In this document: positions 5,594-5,677 of the stretch, one piece after another | How positions within the stretch are numbered: position 1 is the first letter of the stretch | Layout of the letters: the number at the start of each line of letters is the position of its first letter | Assembly (NCBI GenBank): GCA_024763295.1 | Contig: JANTFU010000165.1 | Coordinates: 1 to 5,677 of the forward strand | Length of the DNA: 5,677 nucleotides | From: Anaerolineales bacterium | Lineage (GTDB): Bacteria > Chloroflexota > Anaerolineae > Anaerolineales > Villigracilaceae | Direction: 5' to 3' | The notes under the pieces: model-generated | The model's database searches: none | What the model saw: the letters and a program-made list of their open reading frames with translations, nothing else | Told to the model about the DNA's origin: nothing | Program-made: the position numbers and the translations under genes

Positions 5594-5677
5594 TTATCGA
5601 ACTATGAATATCCATTTCTGTGTTTTGTCTTTTTCAAACTCAAAACGATAAATCCCCGGCTTTAAAGGCCAGGTAAC
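5594..5677 (-). CDS. C-terminal fragment of an unidentified upstream gene (partial, enters from right edge)
   Basis: One minus-strand frame is open from the right edge to a TAA at 5594-5596, giving 27 residues; the other two minus frames stop early. The fragment contains LKPGIYRFEFEKD and ends KWIFIVR. This alternates hydrophobic and charged residues, as in a beta-hairpin at the end of a beta-sandwich or secreted domain. The protein-like composition in an otherwise A+T-rich area is the main support. No family can be named from 27 residues, and chance coding potential is not excluded. It lies more than 400 bp upstream of the receptor operon with no clear terminator between them, so read-through is possible. 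Confidence 0.42.
   Translation of the reverse strand, partial: VTWPLKPGIYRFEFEKDKTQKWIFIVR

Overview
The window most likely comes from a Chloroflexota bacterium of the Anaerolineae type. This is inferred only from protein style: Cache-HAMP-GAF receptors that end in a short helical tail instead of a kinase, with the 'LYHAH' GAF signature. No phylogenetic marker gene is present. Coding DNA has balanced base composition, while the region to the right of the operon is A+T-rich.

Layout: almost everything is one operon read on the minus strand, right to left. It starts after a roughly 430-bp noncoding region (5166-5593). Gene A (2823-5165, 780 aa) is a membrane receptor: TM, dCache_3-like sensor, TM, HAMP, GAF, GAF. 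Its stop codon overlaps the start of gene B by one base. Gene B (733-2823, 696 aa) is a second receptor: TM, dCache_1-like sensor, TM, HAMP, GAF. Gene C starts 19 bp after gene B (codons 1-237 at 3-713, running off the left edge). It is a soluble, mostly helical protein that I cannot name with confidence. Its acidic DxxxD motif raises the possibility of an isoprenoid-synthase-like fold. At the far right edge, a 27-residue C-terminal fragment of another minus-strand gene is visible (5594-5677).

How the genes may work together: genes A and B share HAMP-GAF-tail cytoplasmic halves but carry different extracytoplasmic sensors, so they look like two inputs to a common output. Neither protein has a histidine kinase, GGDEF/EAL, MCP signalling or DNA-binding domain, so the output must be a partner protein or ligand binding to the GAF domains. 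Tight spacing predicts co-translation, and possibly heteromer formation, with gene C as a candidate partner or effector.

Points worth a second look: (1) a Cys...HEGTH...Cys constellation conserved in two of the three GAF domains and missing from the third; (2) a 20-bp imperfect inverted repeat bounding 169 bp of nested complementary segments in the presumed operon leader; (3) receptors without an output domain; (4) the unidentified gene C; (5) a structured-looking block just outside the candidate promoter.
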